Source: Acidaminococcus sp. CAG:917 (GTDB taxonomy: Bacteria > Bacillota > Clostridia > Christensenellales > CAG-917). From it: a DNA stretch of 14,308 nt. A program made the translations under genes and the position numbers. The stretch's first letter is position 1. The number at the start of each line of letters is the position of its first letter. Shown piece by piece: positions 1 through 6,520 of the stretch. The stretch covers positions 24,505-38,812 of the forward strand of contig FR901006.1 in NCBI GenBank assembly GCA_000437555.1. Direction: 5' to 3'. The notes beneath the pieces are model-generated. The model saw only the letters and a list, made by a program, of their open reading frames with translations, did no database searches and had not been told where the DNA came from.

Positions 1-2
1 TC

Positions 3-275
3 AGTTTTAAAACATATCCCGACCTCATCGTGACCAATGCAAGCGGAACGGTTACCGTTACCTATGAATTTACTCCGCCTGAGCTTACTTACGGCGACTA
101 TATAGACAATTGCCATTTGAAACTGATTACAATGGTCTACGGAACGCTAGGCAAGTATTATTTTGAAAACGGTATGTATGACCTTTCTTCGTTTTGGGAG
201 GAAAAATTCGATAAATCGATAAAGAAAGTGAAATATTCAAAAAATATCGTATTGCCCCGAAGGAGATGGATATGA
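3..275 (+). CDS. 5'-truncated phage-associated protein of unknown function
   Basis: The reading frame is open from the first complete codon of the window to the TGA at 273-275, so about 90 C-terminal residues are visible and the true start lies outside. A GTG at position 30 could be mistaken for the start, but nothing upstream resembles a ribosome binding site and the frame stays open before it. The visible part has no membrane segment and no motif I recognise; it ends in a basic tail (PRRRWI). Its stop overlaps the next gene's start as ATGA, so the two are translationally coupled. Given the beta-propeller-like virion protein and holins downstream, a virion or head-tail connector role is a reasonable inference from position only. 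Confidence 0.6.
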   Translation, partial: SFKTYPDLIVTNASGTVTVTYEFTPPELTYGDYIDNCHLKLITMVYGTLGKYYFENGMYDLSSFWEEKFDKSIKKVKYSKNIVLPRRRWI

Positions 276-1675
276 GCAAAAAATTCACCCTGCGCTTTAA
301 AGGACAAAAACCTTACGGCTATAACGACGACATAGGCTATGCAAAAAACTGCAGCGGATTTGTCTTTTGTGACGGCTCTTTAAAATCCGATATCGGTTTC
401 GATATGGCGGATTTTCCTTATCCCGCCCCCGAAGACGGACGCCACGCAATCAAACCGTTTACGGAAGGCGGAGGAAAGGAAGTTATCGATTATATGTTCT
501 TATACAAAAGAACGAAATCGGACGGGACGTATGACGACAGGCTTGTCGTGGTGTCGGACAGGGACATAATTTACCAACAACCGCTTTTTGCCGAGGGGGA
601 TTTTGAATGCGTTTACAACGTGACTCTTAACGGCGAGGCGAGCAGCGTGAATTTCAATCAGGACGGCTCCGACGTTATTCTTCTTTCGGGCGACGTCAGC
701 TATCTTATTATGCTTGACGACGTTACGGCAAAATTCAATCCCGATTCGCCGTGCTTTTCCTCGCTGACTTTTCACTATGAAAGAGTTTTCGGAACGACTA
801 TGGAGGAACGCAACAGGGTATGGTTTTCAGATGACTTTAATCCCTTAAACTGGAACGTTTCGACAGAGGAGGGAGGATATATCGACTTTCTGGACGATTG
901 GGGCGACCTTCTCAAAGTCATAAGTTTTATGGATTACGTGTTCGTGTTTAAAGAGGACGCAATTATGAGAATCACCGCTTATGCCGACCAAACTCAGTTT
1001 TCCGTGGCGAAAGTCGCAGTAGGAGTGGGAAGAATTTTAAAAAACAGCATAGTACTCGCCGGGGAAAGTATTTACTTTTTGACTACGAAAGGTCTGTATT
1101 CTTTTGACGGATATTCTATAAGGGAGATTGACGATTCGCTGCCGAGAGTAACCGATTACGCGTCGCTTACCGCCTGCGTGCTTGACGGAAAATATTATTA
1201 CGCATTCAGGGCAGACGAGTCTGTTCCTTACGGAGACAATAATGCGGTAGGAATTTACGACCTCGAGAAAAAAAGTCTGACCGTGATAAACGATATATGC
1301 GTAAAAATATTCCTTTCGGTAAGCAGCCATCACGCGAGCGAGGTTTTTGCTCTTATCGGAAACGACATTCTGAAGGTGACCGACAGCGGGGCTTATAAAG
1401 AACTTCCTTTGCCGAAAAGGTGGAAAAGCATAGACACCACTTTTGACTCTACAAACAGAAAAGTCATTAAGGCGATAAACGTTTTCACGTCGCACGATAT
1501 CGTATTCAAAGTCATAGCCGACGGCAAGACCTATTCGTTTAAGATTGCGGGAAAAAATGCCTATCAGAGAATTAGAATAGAAAAAAGCGGTTATATCCTT
1601 TCCTTTGAAATCGAGTGTGACAGCGCCGAGGCTGAAATAAGGCCGATAGATTTTGAAATTGAAACCGTCGAATAG
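272..1675 (+). CDS. Phage virion/tail protein, beta-propeller-like
   Basis: A 467-residue protein when started at ATG 272, which has AAGGAG six bases upstream; the in-frame ATG at 266 touches the SD and is unlikely. It is rich in beta strands and aromatics, with recurrent short blocks such as LVVVSDRDIIYQQ, VILLSGDVSYLI, VFVFKEDAIMRI and SIYFLTTKGLYSFDG that look like blades of a propeller. The segment RNRVWFSDDFNPLNW followed by a DDWGDLL...VFVFKE stretch is the kind seen in tail/neck proteins of podovirus-like phages, where a particle-attachment protein carries repeated sheet blades. There is no signal peptide or membrane helix. It sits between a truncated upstream gene (ATGA overlap) and a coiled-coil protein, all on one strand. 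The family call rests on pattern resemblance; a phage structural role is likely, the exact part (stopper, tubular or baseplate protein) is not determined. Confidence 0.6.
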   Translation: MSKKFTLRFKGQKPYGYNDDIGYAKNCSGFVFCDGSLKSDIGFDMADFPYPAPEDGRHAIKPFTEGGGKEVIDYMFLYKRTKSDGTYDDRLVVVSDRDIIYQQPLFAEGDFECVYNVTLNGEASSVNFNQDGSDVILLSGDVSYLIMLDDVTAKFNPDSPCFSSLTFHYERVFGTTMEERNRVWFSDDFNPLNWNVSTEEGGYIDFLDDWGDLLKVISFMDYVFVFKEDAIMRITAYADQTQFSVAKVAVGVGRILKNSIVLAGESIYFLTTKGLYSFDGYSIREIDDSLPRVTDYASLTACVLDGKYYYAFRADESVPYGDNNAVGIYDLEKKSLTVINDICVKIFLSVSSHHASEVFALIGNDILKVTDSGAYKELPLPKRWKSIDTTFDSTNRKVIKAINVFTSHDIVFKVIADGKTYSFKIAGKNAYQRIRIEKSGYILSFEIECDSAEAEIRPIDFEIETVE

Positions 1676-1685
1676 CAGGTGCAAA

Positions 1686-1778
1686 ATGGATTATAAAAAA
1701 ATAATGATTTTGATTGAAGAGCTTAACAGAAGAATAATTTATCTTGAGCAAAAGGTAAAGATTTTATCGGGGGAATAA
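1686..1778 (+). CDS. 30-residue helical micro-ORF in the phage cluster
   Basis: ATG 1686 opens a 30-codon frame ending in TAA 1776-1778, one base before the next gene's ATG. A weak AGGTG lies just upstream of the start. The product is one amphipathic helix with regular hydrophobic spacing (MILIEELNRRIIYLEQKVKIL), a short coiled-coil pattern. It exactly fills the gap between two phage genes on the same strand, as small translated phage genes often do. No family is recognised; it may oligomerise or bind the coiled-coil protein encoded next. It could also be untranslated filler, so confidence is moderate. Confidence 0.45.
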   Translation: MDYKKIMILIEELNRRIIYLEQKVKILSGE

Positions 1779-1779
1779 T

Positions 1780-2784
1780 ATGTCATTTTGGGACGATTTT
1801 AAGGACTTGTTTAAAACCAAGGACCAGCTTGAAGAAGAGAAAAACAAAAAGCTGCAAGACGCCTTAAAGAAAGAAGAAAGCGTGACCAATCAGTTAAAGC
1901 AGTTGGAAGATTTATACAACAGCACTTTAGAGGAAGAACCGGACATTAACGAGTTGTTTCCTCAAGAGAGCGGGCTTGAGACTATCGAATATACGCCAAA
2001 GACGGACGAAGAGATAACTCAGCTTGCCACGGATACTTATAAGGGAAAATACGACGAGAAAAAGAACGACCTTACCGCCTCGAGTCTCGAAAAGGAAAAT
2101 TCTCTTATGACCGAAGCGTCCGAAAAGGAAGCGGAAAAGGAAAACGAGCTCGGCGAGTTGAAAAGCCAAAGGGACAGTCTTTATGAATCCGCAAAAAATA
2201 ACGCCGTGAAAAACGGACTTTCGCGTTCGAGCATAATGAATACCCAGCTTGAAGGCGTGGATAATTCATATAAGGCGCAAACGGATAACGTAAAAAAGGC
2301 TTACGATATCGAGATGGATTCCATTTCAAATCAAATAGAAATATTGCTCAGCGAAAGAGAGGCTGCGCTTGAGGCTTTAGACTTGCAATATGCGGGCGAC
2401 GTGAAAAACAAAATCGACTCGCTTACCGAAGAAAGAGACAAATTGACTAAAGAATATGCCGAGTATAATCAAAAAGTTTTGGAAAAACAAAAAGATTACG
2501 CCATAGAGCGTGAAAAACAGATAAACGATTATCTCGAGGAAAAGGCGGAACAGGACAAAATAAAAGCGGAATACGAAAAGGAATTCGGTTACAGCGGCGA
2601 AAAAAAGGAAAATTATGAGCAGCGTTATAAAATAGCTTCCGATTTTTACAATTCGCTTTCTGCCGATATTGCCGTTGACGCTCTCAAAGCCAGTCCGACA
2701 ATGAAATATTATCTCGGCATATATTACGATACCTTGCTCGATAATTTAAACAACAGAAAGATAGGGCAAAAGAAATATTTTTAG
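1780..2784 (+). CDS. Long coiled-coil phage protein, probable virion-associated
   Basis: A 334-residue, highly charged protein dominated by E, K, D and Q. ATG 1780 follows a GGGGG-rich SD and is separated from the micro-ORF stop by a single base. Heptad-like stretches cover roughly residues 15-50 and 85-280, broken by an acidic, proline-containing linker near residues 50-75 and a G/S-containing segment (KNGLSRSSIM) near residue 145. The C-terminus (about 285-334) is less charged and carries Tyr-rich helices. There is no signal peptide or membrane helix. Alternating helix and short G/S-containing hinges occur in ejection, tape-measure-like and scaffolding proteins of phages, but the length is short for a tape measure. 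Position between a tail-like protein and the holins supports a virion or assembly role; function is not established. Confidence 0.5.
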   Translation: MSFWDDFKDLFKTKDQLEEEKNKKLQDALKKEESVTNQLKQLEDLYNSTLEEEPDINELFPQESGLETIEYTPKTDEEITQLATDTYKGKYDEKKNDLTASSLEKENSLMTEASEKEAEKENELGELKSQRDSLYESAKNNAVKNGLSRSSIMNTQLEGVDNSYKAQTDNVKKAYDIEMDSISNQIEILLSEREAALEALDLQYAGDVKNKIDSLTEERDKLTKEYAEYNQKVLEKQKDYAIEREKQINDYLEEKAEQDKIKAEYEKEFGYSGEKKENYEQRYKIASDFYNSLSADIAVDALKASPTMKYYLGIYYDTLLDNLNNRKIGQKKYF

Positions 2785-2792
2785 GTGATAGT

Positions 2793-3101
2793 ATGTGGGA
2801 AGAGTTTTTGGGACAGGTGCTGGCTAACGGAGTATGGGCAACGATGTTCGTATTTTTGCTTATATATGTTTTGAGAGATTCCAAAGTAAGAGAGCAGGCG
2901 TATATGGAAACCGTCAAAGCACTTACGGACAGGCTTAAAGTAGTTGAAGACGTTGCCGCGGTTATTTCGGCGATTGCATCGAATACGGATAATATTTTAT
3001 ACGAATTGACAAACAGGGGCTCCAAATGGAAGGTATCCAAAAAGAGCGTCATGGAGGGGGAAAAGGATTATGAATCTAAAAACAAGGTTGAAATCGGTTA
3101 G
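2793..3101 (+). CDS. Holin-like protein, BhlA/UviB type
   Basis: A 102-residue protein with one N-terminal membrane helix (about residues 11-28, WATMFVFLLIYVLRDSK) followed by a charged amphipathic helix (VREQAYMETVKALTDRL) and a hydrophilic basic/acidic tail. This layout, a short N-terminus, one helix ending in YVL plus charged residues, then a coiled region, is that of the BhlA/UviB bacteriocin-associated holin-like family. Such proteins sit in the cytoplasmic membrane and permeabilise it during phage lysis or bacteriocin release. Start ATG 2793 follows a GGTGATAGT-type weak SD, eight bases after the coiled-coil gene's stop. Its 3' end overlaps the next holin gene by 32 bases in another frame, indicating a compact lysis cassette. 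No endolysin lies in the window. Confidence 0.65.
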   Translation: MWEEFLGQVLANGVWATMFVFLLIYVLRDSKVREQAYMETVKALTDRLKVVEDVAAVISAIASNTDNILYELTNRGSKWKVSKKSVMEGEKDYESKNKVEIG

Positions 3102-3450
3102 TTTTTGGACTACTCTTGCCGGTGCCATACTTATGATACTCAGGGCTTTCGGAATAGAGATGGGCGGCACTGAAATTGAAACGGCAATATCTTCTATAGG
3201 AAGCATTTTGGTGTTCAGCGGAATTCTTATCGGCGACAAAAACACGTCTTCTGCAACCGCGTCAAATACTGAAACCGTAGCGGACGGAATCGAGGATACA
3301 GGAGAAGATGCCGATAAAGAAACGGAAGTCTGTGGAGAATTATCGCAGCAATCGGAGGCTCAAAGCATAGAATCGGCAGACGATATAAATACCTCAGAAA
3401 GTGTTGACGGGGACAAACCGGTTGAAACAGACACTTCTGCGGATTTATAA
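3070..3450 (+). CDS. Phage holin-like protein, phi LC3-type, with acidic tail
   Basis: A 126-residue protein starting at ATG 3070 behind a strong GGAGGGGG SD. The N-terminal 60 residues fit small phi LC3-type holins: a basic start (MNLKTRLKSVSFW), a first membrane helix (about 12-29) and a second (about 38-56, ISSIGSILVFSGILIGD), both short and separated by a small loop. The remaining 65 or so residues are unusual: almost entirely D, E, S, T and A with no predicted structure and no membrane segment. Holins of this family normally stop soon after the second helix, so this tail is an extension. The SD and start lie inside the preceding holin gene. It would form membrane lesions that release an endolysin; that partner is not visible here. 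The family call is by pattern only. Confidence 0.65.
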   Translation: MNLKTRLKSVSFWTTLAGAILMILRAFGIEMGGTEIETAISSIGSILVFSGILIGDKNTSSATASNTETVADGIEDTGEDADKETEVCGELSQQSEAQSIESADDINTSESVDGDKPVETDTSADL

Positions 3451-3667
3451 AATACGATTTGCTTTTTCTGTTTTGTAGCACAAAAAAGCTGAGAATGATT
3501 TTTCATTCGAACAAGCAATGAATTTAAGGATAAAATAGAGTTTTATCCGCATATTAAAATTTAAAAACGGGAAACAATGTTTCCCGAGTATATCGTATAG
3601 GCTTTACAAGTTCGGTTTTCCTTTGCGGATTTTTTGCGTAAGCTATATGCAGCAAAGGATAATTAAA
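3451..3667. other. Non-coding junction with a run of hairpins
   Basis: No credible ORF is present between the last phage gene and the infC promoter. The stretch contains successive inverted repeats: 3493-3508 (GAATGA/TCATTC), 3528-3548 (GGATAAAA/TTTTATCC), 3568-3586 (CGGGAAAC/GTTTCCCG, 3-base loop) and 3619-3659 (TCCTTTGC/GCAAAGGA, 25-base loop). Only the last member of the chain, at 3668-3695 and listed separately, has a T-run. It marks the border between phage-derived and core DNA and is where an attachment site would be expected, though no duplicated core was found inside the window. Confidence 0.6.
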
Positions 3668-3695
3668 CGCCGCGTGAAACAGCGCGGCGTTTTTT
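3668..3695 (+). terminator. Intrinsic terminator after the phage block
   Basis: A seven-base G/C stem (CGCCGCG at 3668-3674, CGCGGCG at 3683-3689) with loop TGAAACAG is followed by six T (3690-3695). It ends transcription entering from the holin genes and insulates the infC promoter 26 bases downstream. Confidence 0.85.
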
Positions 3696-3720
3696 CACGC
3701 AAAAAAACAGTTTAAATCGC

Positions 3721-3749
3721 TTGACTAAAACATTTGCGTTTGATATTAT
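3721..3749 (+). promoter_or_regulatory. Promoter of the infC-rpmI-rplT operon
   Basis: TTGACT (3721-3726), a 17-base spacer and TATTAT (3744-3749), with TG one base before the -10 hexamer (3741-3742) as an extended -10 element. Transcription should begin near 3756, leaving a leader of about 130 nt before infC. It lies just after the upstream terminator. Confidence 0.85.
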
Positions 3750-3754
3750 TATTA

Positions 3755-3883
3755 AGCAAGTAGAAAGTCTTCTCACCAAACGCATTCCGTTGTTTTTGGT
3801 TTCTTAAAAAACTTACTTTGTTTTTTAGGTGTCGGATGGCTTTTTGCTGTCCGATTTTATTTTATATATGGAGGAAAACCACT
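3755..3883 (+). ncRNA. infC operon leader, L20-leader-like attenuator
   Basis: The about 130-nt untranslated leader begins with an AAGCAAGTAGAAAGTCTTCT segment, then a stem ACCAAA (3775-3780)/TTTGGT (3795-3800). Bases near 3755-3761 (CAAGTAG) can pair at a distance with CTTACTTTG near 3811-3819. It ends in an attenuator hairpin at 3832-3854. In Firmicutes, ribosomal protein L20 binds the infC leader and represses this operon, commonly by transcription termination. The position, terminator and operon content match that system. I recognise the architecture rather than an exact covariance match, so assignment to the L20 leader family is probable, not proven. Confidence 0.65.
3832..3866 (+). terminator. 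Attenuator hairpin in the infC leader
   Basis: TCGGATGGC (3832-3840), loop TTTTT and GCTGTCCGA (3846-3854) form a nine-pair stem with two G-U pairs, followed by a T-rich run (3855 onward). It ends about 17 bases before the infC start and overlaps neither the SD (3870-3874) nor the coding region, so it controls transcription into the operon rather than SD access. Confidence 0.75.
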
Positions 3884-4396
3884 ATTAAAGAACTTCAAAC
3901 CAACAACCAAATCCGTGACAGGGAAGTAAGGTTAATTTCGGCGGACGGAGCTCAGATGGGCGTTATGTCGTCAAGAGACGCTCAGAAAATTGCGGACGAC
4001 CAGGGCTTGGACCTCGTTAAAATTTCACCGAACGTAGACCCTCCCGTTTGCAAAATCATGGATTACGGCAAGTTCCGTTACGAGCAACAAAAAAAGGAGA
4101 AAGAAGCCAGAAAGAATCAACATATTGTCGAACTTAAAGAAGTATATCTTTCAGCGACAATCGACGTGGGCGACCTAACAAGGCTTGCCAAACAGGCTAA
4201 AAAGTTTATCGATGACGGAAACAAGGTGAAAGCGTCGATAAGACTCAAAGGACGTCAGCAAGCTCACCCCGAGATTGCTATGGACGTTATAAAGGAATTC
4301 ATTAAACTCGTAGGCGAAGACGTCGCCATTGAAAAAGCACCTATACAGGAAGGCAGAAATATCTTTGTTATTTTTGCCCCTAATGCGAAAAAATAG
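3884..4396 (+). CDS. infC: Translation initiation factor IF-3
   Basis: IF-3 binds the 30S subunit, monitors start codon/initiator tRNA pairing and keeps 50S away. The 170-residue product shows the family opening QTNNQIRDREVRLI, then the N-domain with LDLVKISPNVDPPVCKIMDYGKF (about residues 47-70), a lysine/glutamate linker (QQKKEKEARKNQ) and the C-domain with DVGDLTRLAKQAKKFIDDG and KASIRLKGRQQAHPE. The start is ATT at 3884-3886, nine bases after GGAGG (3870-3874). An ATG-started longer frame from 3818 begins inside the attenuator and adds 22 residues with no family resemblance. An AUU start is a known hallmark of infC and lets IF-3 repress its own translation. rpmI follows 12 bases later. 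Confidence 0.95.
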   Translation: MKELQTNNQIRDREVRLISADGAQMGVMSSRDAQKIADDQGLDLVKISPNVDPPVCKIMDYGKFRYEQQKKEKEARKNQHIVELKEVYLSATIDVGDLTRLAKQAKKFIDDGNKVKASIRLKGRQQAHPEIAMDVIKEFIKLVGEDVAIEKAPIQEGRNIFVIFAPNAKK

Positions 4397-4408
4397 AAGG
4401 AGGCCACT

Positions 4409-4606
4409 ATGCCAAAACAGAAAACACACAGCGGCGCGAAAAAGCGCTTTAAGGCAACCAGCAACGGACTTTATAAATCCGGCAAATCGGGAAAAAGCCA
4501 CATCTTGACCAAGAAAACCCCCAAGAGGAAGAGAAATCTCCGCAGCGGCGGTTACGTAGACCAAACCAAGACAAACGAAATGAAGAGACTTTTGCCTTAT
4601 CAATAG
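4409..4606 (+). CDS. rpmI: 50S ribosomal protein L35
   Basis: A 65-residue, strongly basic protein that binds 23S rRNA in the large subunit. It begins [20 protein letters not shown], the conserved L35 opening, followed by [20 protein letters not shown], the typical basic middle. Length matches the family (about 64-66). AAGGAGG lies six bases before the ATG. It is the second gene of the infC-rpmI-rplT operon, 12 bases after infC and 10 before rplT, so the three should be made from one transcript and share L20-mediated control. Confidence 0.97.
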   Translation: MPKQKTHSGAKKRFKATSNGLYKSGKSGKSHILTKKTPKRKRNLRSGGYVDQTKTNEMKRLLPYQ

Positions 4607-4616
4607 GAGATAAAAT

Positions 4617-4973
4617 ATGAGAATTAAAAGAGCTGTAAATGCGCAGAAAAAGCGCAGAAAGATAATGAAACAAGCAAAGGGCTACTATGCGGCAAAACAC
4701 AGTTTATACCGTGTAGCCAAACAACAGGTTTTGAAGTCGGGCTATTATGCATACGTCGGCAGAAAACAAAAGAAGCGTGACTTCCGTTCGCTCTGGATTA
4801 CGCGTATCAATGCCGGAGCAAGACAAAACGGACTTAGCTATTCAAAGCTTATGTACGGACTTAAAGAGGCAAACGTAAACCTCAACAGAAAAGTTTTGGC
4901 TGAAATCGCAGTCAGTGACGAAAAGGCCTTTTCTGCACTTTGCGAAACCGCTAAGAAAGCAATCGCGAAATAA
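4617..4973 (+). CDS. rplT: 50S ribosomal protein L20
   Basis: An 118-residue basic protein needed early in 50S assembly; it binds 23S rRNA and, in many Firmicutes, the leader of its own operon as repressor. The N-terminal extension is rich in K/R ([33 protein letters not shown]), and the globular part contains [34 protein letters not shown], a signature stretch of L20. Length is the usual size. TAGGAGA lies just before the ATG. It is the last gene before a strong terminator at 4978-5004. Confidence 0.97.
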   Translation: MRIKRAVNAQKKRRKIMKQAKGYYAAKHSLYRVAKQQVLKSGYYAYVGRKQKKRDFRSLWITRINAGARQNGLSYSKLMYGLKEANVNLNRKVLAEIAVSDEKAFSALCETAKKAIAK

Positions 4974-4977
4974 TTAA

Positions 4978-5004
4978 ATGCCGTAGGTCGCTACGGCATT
5001 TTAA
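4978..5004 (+). terminator. Intrinsic terminator of the infC operon
   Basis: ATGCCGTAG (4978-4986), loop GTCG and CTACGGCAT (4991-4999) form a perfect nine-pair stem, followed by the T-rich TTTAATTT. The next gene's start codon is only 11 bases after the stem. Confidence 0.85.
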
Positions 5005-5010
5005 TTTAAA

Positions 5011-5757
5011 ATGGATATTATTTCTTCAAACTCAAATAAATACGTCAGGCTTTTAAAGAGTCTTTCCGATAAAAAATCGCGCGACGAAAGCGGTTTGTTT
5101 TTGGCGGAGGGGGAAAGACTCATTAAAGACATGCCGTCGGATTTTTCGGCGGAGTTTTATCTCGTGGCTCAAAACAAGCTCGACGAGTTTTCGTACCTTA
5201 CGGCAGGGAAAAAGTTTTTTGTGGCAACCGAGAGTGTTATAAAATATGCCTGCAACACGGTAACGCCGTCAGGGATAGTCGCCGCCGTCAAAAAGCCCCG
5301 TCGCACTTTTGAGCTTCCAAGGTCAAACGCTTTGCTTCTTGACAGTCTTCAGGACAGCGGAAACGTGGGTACGATAATAAGGACGGCGGTATCTTGCGGA
5401 TTTAGCGACATATATCTTTTTTGCTGTGCCGACCCTTTTTCGCCTAAAGCGGTCAGGGCAAGCATGAGCGGGATATTCAAAGCGAGGGTTTACGACGTCA
5501 ATTATGAAGAGTGCAAAACACTTCTGACCGTTACGGACTCCTATGCTCTCGATATGGACGGGGAGAATCTGTTCAAGGCAAATCTTCCCGCTCGGGTGAC
5601 TTTTGTTGCGGGTAGCGAGGCGCACGGCGTATCCGACGATATAAAGTCGCTTTGCAAAGGCTCGGTTTCGTTGCCGATGGGAAATAATATGGAATCTTTG
5701 AACGTTGCAGTTGCCACGGGCGTTGCAATGTATTATACTGTAAATACAAACAATTAA
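5011..5757 (+). CDS. TrmH/SpoU-family RNA 2'-O-methyltransferase
   Basis: A 248-residue SAM-dependent ribose methylase of the SPOUT (trefoil-knot) superfamily, probably acting on rRNA. Residues 1-95 form the substrate-binding domain (ISSNSNKYVRLLKSL, KSRDESGLFLAEGERLI); residues 105-245 hold three family motifs: NVGTIIRTA (118-126), GSEAHGVS (201-208) and LPMGNNMESLNVAVA (221-235). The conserved Arg of motif 1 and the ESLN of motif 3 are present. ATG 5011 is required, since the next Met would delete the family N-terminus, yet no SD is visible and the start lies 11 bases from a terminator stem. The same neighbour follows rplT in many Clostridia. The specific target base is not determined. Confidence 0.9.
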   Translation: MDIISSNSNKYVRLLKSLSDKKSRDESGLFLAEGERLIKDMPSDFSAEFYLVAQNKLDEFSYLTAGKKFFVATESVIKYACNTVTPSGIVAAVKKPRRTFELPRSNALLLDSLQDSGNVGTIIRTAVSCGFSDIYLFCCADPFSPKAVRASMSGIFKARVYDVNYEECKTLLTVTDSYALDMDGENLFKANLPARVTFVAGSEAHGVSDDIKSLCKGSVSLPMGNNMESLNVAVATGVAMYYTVNTNN

Positions 5758-5767
5758 GGAGATACTT

Positions 5768-6508
5768 ATGTCAGGACACAGCAAATGGCACAACATTGCT
5801 CAAAAGAAAGGTAAAACCGATGCCGCAAGAGCAAACGTTTTTACCAAGATAGGACGTGAAATAGCGGTCGCCGTAAAAGCGGGAGGACCGGACCCTAACT
5901 CTAACAGCAAACTTCGTGACGTCATTTCTAAAGCAAAAGCCGCCAATATGCCTAACGACAATATTACGCGCAGTATAAAAAAGGCGTCGGGTGAGGGCAG
6001 CACCGTCAACTACGAGGAAATGACATACGAAGGCTACGGCGTGGGCGGAACGGCTTTTATCGTCGAAGCCTTGACGGATAACAAAAACAGAACGGCAGGC
6101 GACGTCAGACATCTTTTCGATAAATTCGGCGGTTCTTTGGGAGCTACCGGCTGCGTTTCGTATATGTTCAAAAAGAAGGGCATCATTATCGTCGACAAAA
6201 CAACCATATCGGAAGACGAGCTCATGCTCACAGCATTAGACCTTGGAGCGGAGGATATCAATTCCGATGAGGAGTATTTTGAAATCGTTACTGCTCCGTC
6301 TGACGTATTTAAAATTAAAGAAGCACTCGAAGCGGCGGGAATTAAAGTGGAAAACGCTCAGGTGGATATGATTGCCGACACCGAAAGCGAACTCGACGAA
6401 AAACAGCAAGAAACGATTTTAAAGCTTGTGGATAAACTCGAGGAGCTTGACGACGTGCAGAACGTATATCACAACGCCGTCATCACGATTGCCGACGAGG
6501 AAGAATAA
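5768..6508 (+). CDS. yebC: YebC/PmpR family protein
   Basis: A 246-residue member of the YebC/TACO1 family. It opens with the signature SGHSKWHNIAQKKGKTDAAR, continues with FTKIGREIAVAVKAGGPDP and RDVISKAKAANMPNDNITRS, and has the mid-domain YEGYGVGGTAFIVEALTDNKNR. The length is normal. Members have been described as DNA-binding regulators and, more recently, as translation factors that relieve ribosome stalling at proline stretches; which applies here cannot be told. AAGGAG lies 7 bases before the ATG; it starts 11 bases after the methylase gene and probably shares its transcript. Confidence 0.93.
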   Translation: MSGHSKWHNIAQKKGKTDAARANVFTKIGREIAVAVKAGGPDPNSNSKLRDVISKAKAANMPNDNITRSIKKASGEGSTVNYEEMTYEGYGVGGTAFIVEALTDNKNRTAGDVRHLFDKFGGSLGATGCVSYMFKKKGIIIVDKTTISEDELMLTALDLGAEDINSDEEYFEIVTAPSDVFKIKEALEAAGIKVENAQVDMIADTESELDEKQQETILKLVDKLEELDDVQNVYHNAVITIADEEE

Positions 6509-6520
6509 TCGAGGAATAAA

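Noticed and set aside
1037..1684. 215-residue minus-strand ORF inside the beta-propeller gene
   Set aside because: It mirrors the codon pattern of the real gene on the opposite strand and has no SD.
3818..3883. ATG-started extension of infC
   Set aside because: The 22 added residues run through the attenuator hairpin, lack family resemblance and have no SD; ATT 3884 has a good SD and matches the IF-3 start.
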